Part shown: one piece after another, positions 63,915-64,000 of the stretch | Layout of the letters: each line of letters begins with the position of its first letter | Position numbering within the stretch: the stretch's first letter is position 1 | Assembly (NCBI RefSeq): GCF_003052585.1 | Contig: NZ_QASN01000014.1 | Span: 79,551-143,550 of the forward strand | Length of the DNA: 64,000 nucleotides | DNA from: Pseudomonas mangrovi | GTDB taxonomy: Bacteria; Pseudomonadota; Gammaproteobacteria; Pseudomonadales; Pseudomonadaceae | Direction: 5' to 3' | Made by a program: the position numbers and the translations under genes | The notes under the pieces: model-generated | Seen by the model: only the letters and a program-made list of their open reading frames with translations | Databases searched by the model: none | Told to the model about the DNA's origin: nothing

Positions 63915-64000
63915 CCTTGCTCTCTGCGGGTGGCGATGCGCCACCTTAGCCGTAGCGCTGTCGCGCCACAATGACCGGCGAGTCACGCCGCTTCAGTGTG

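Overview
This 64 kb, GC-rich window (mostly mid-60s % GC by eye) reads as a gammaproteobacterial chromosome, almost certainly Pseudomonas sensu lato near the P. aeruginosa/P. mendocina side of the genus. The pointers are: an Aer receptor of the Pseudomonas length, CyaB with a MASE2 domain, the fadD2/fadD1 pair beside phaJ1 and a lysophospholipase, a RluB with a long basic tail, a cbb3-oxidase small subunit (CcoM-like) behind Anr boxes, and Pseudomonas-type REP/REPIN repeats. No rRNA, prophage, integrase, transposase or CRISPR was found. Coding density is high, and many starts are GTG or TTG.

Layout. 1-300: direct repeats. 0.3-3.8 kb: NAD salvage operon pncA-pncB-nadE facing its Nudix-type regulator nrtR, with a 25-bp dyad between them. 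3.8-9.4 kb: small protein, aceK, a 29-residue membrane peptide, aer, DTW-domain protein, YbaN-like and YecA-like proteins. 9.5-18 kb: recQ with a small phosphatase, tRNA-Asn, amino acid aminotransferase, uvrB and a DUF389 membrane protein. 18-21 kb: MarR regulator, MFS pump and SelW-like protein (overlapping genes), then an LpxH-like phosphoesterase. 21-31.7 kb: cyaB, HD and Mpo1-like proteins, an AraC regulator, trkH, a YkgJ-type cysteine-cluster protein, nitroreductase, and the envelope-stress cluster yciB-yciI-(coiled-coil)-cpxR-cpxP-cpxA with a CpxR box before cpxP. 31.8-38 kb: PHP nuclease, YciO, trpS, scpA-scpB, DUF1289 protein and rluB. 38-42 kb: two REPINs, rapA, three small proteins including a CcoM candidate.

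42.4-47.7 kb is a fatty-acid block: phaJ1 and a lysophospholipase on the minus strand, divergent from fadD2-fadD1, supplying acyl-CoA and channelling enoyl-CoA towards PHA. 47.8-52.2 kb holds a Cache-type chemoreceptor, a voltage-gated-type K+ channel with a zinc ribbon, and two overlapping lipoprotein genes. hrpA (52.4-56.5 kb) carries a palindromic intergenic repeat inside its reading frame.

56.5-64 kb is the accessory-looking part: a GNAT gene translationally coupled to a lower-GC gene whose product resembles a protein kinase fold behind a four-cysteine knuckle, preceded by a long leader with a CRP/Vfr-shaped dyad; a GAF-GGDEF cyclase; a ClpP-like protein lacking the expected serine; a HIT protein; a short signal peptidase; an orphan permuted-papain-like protein; and two copies of a 140-bp MITE-like element. 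The kinase-like/GNAT pair and the permuted-papain-like protein are the best candidates for undescribed effector-type biology. All family calls are by reading motifs; no search was run.
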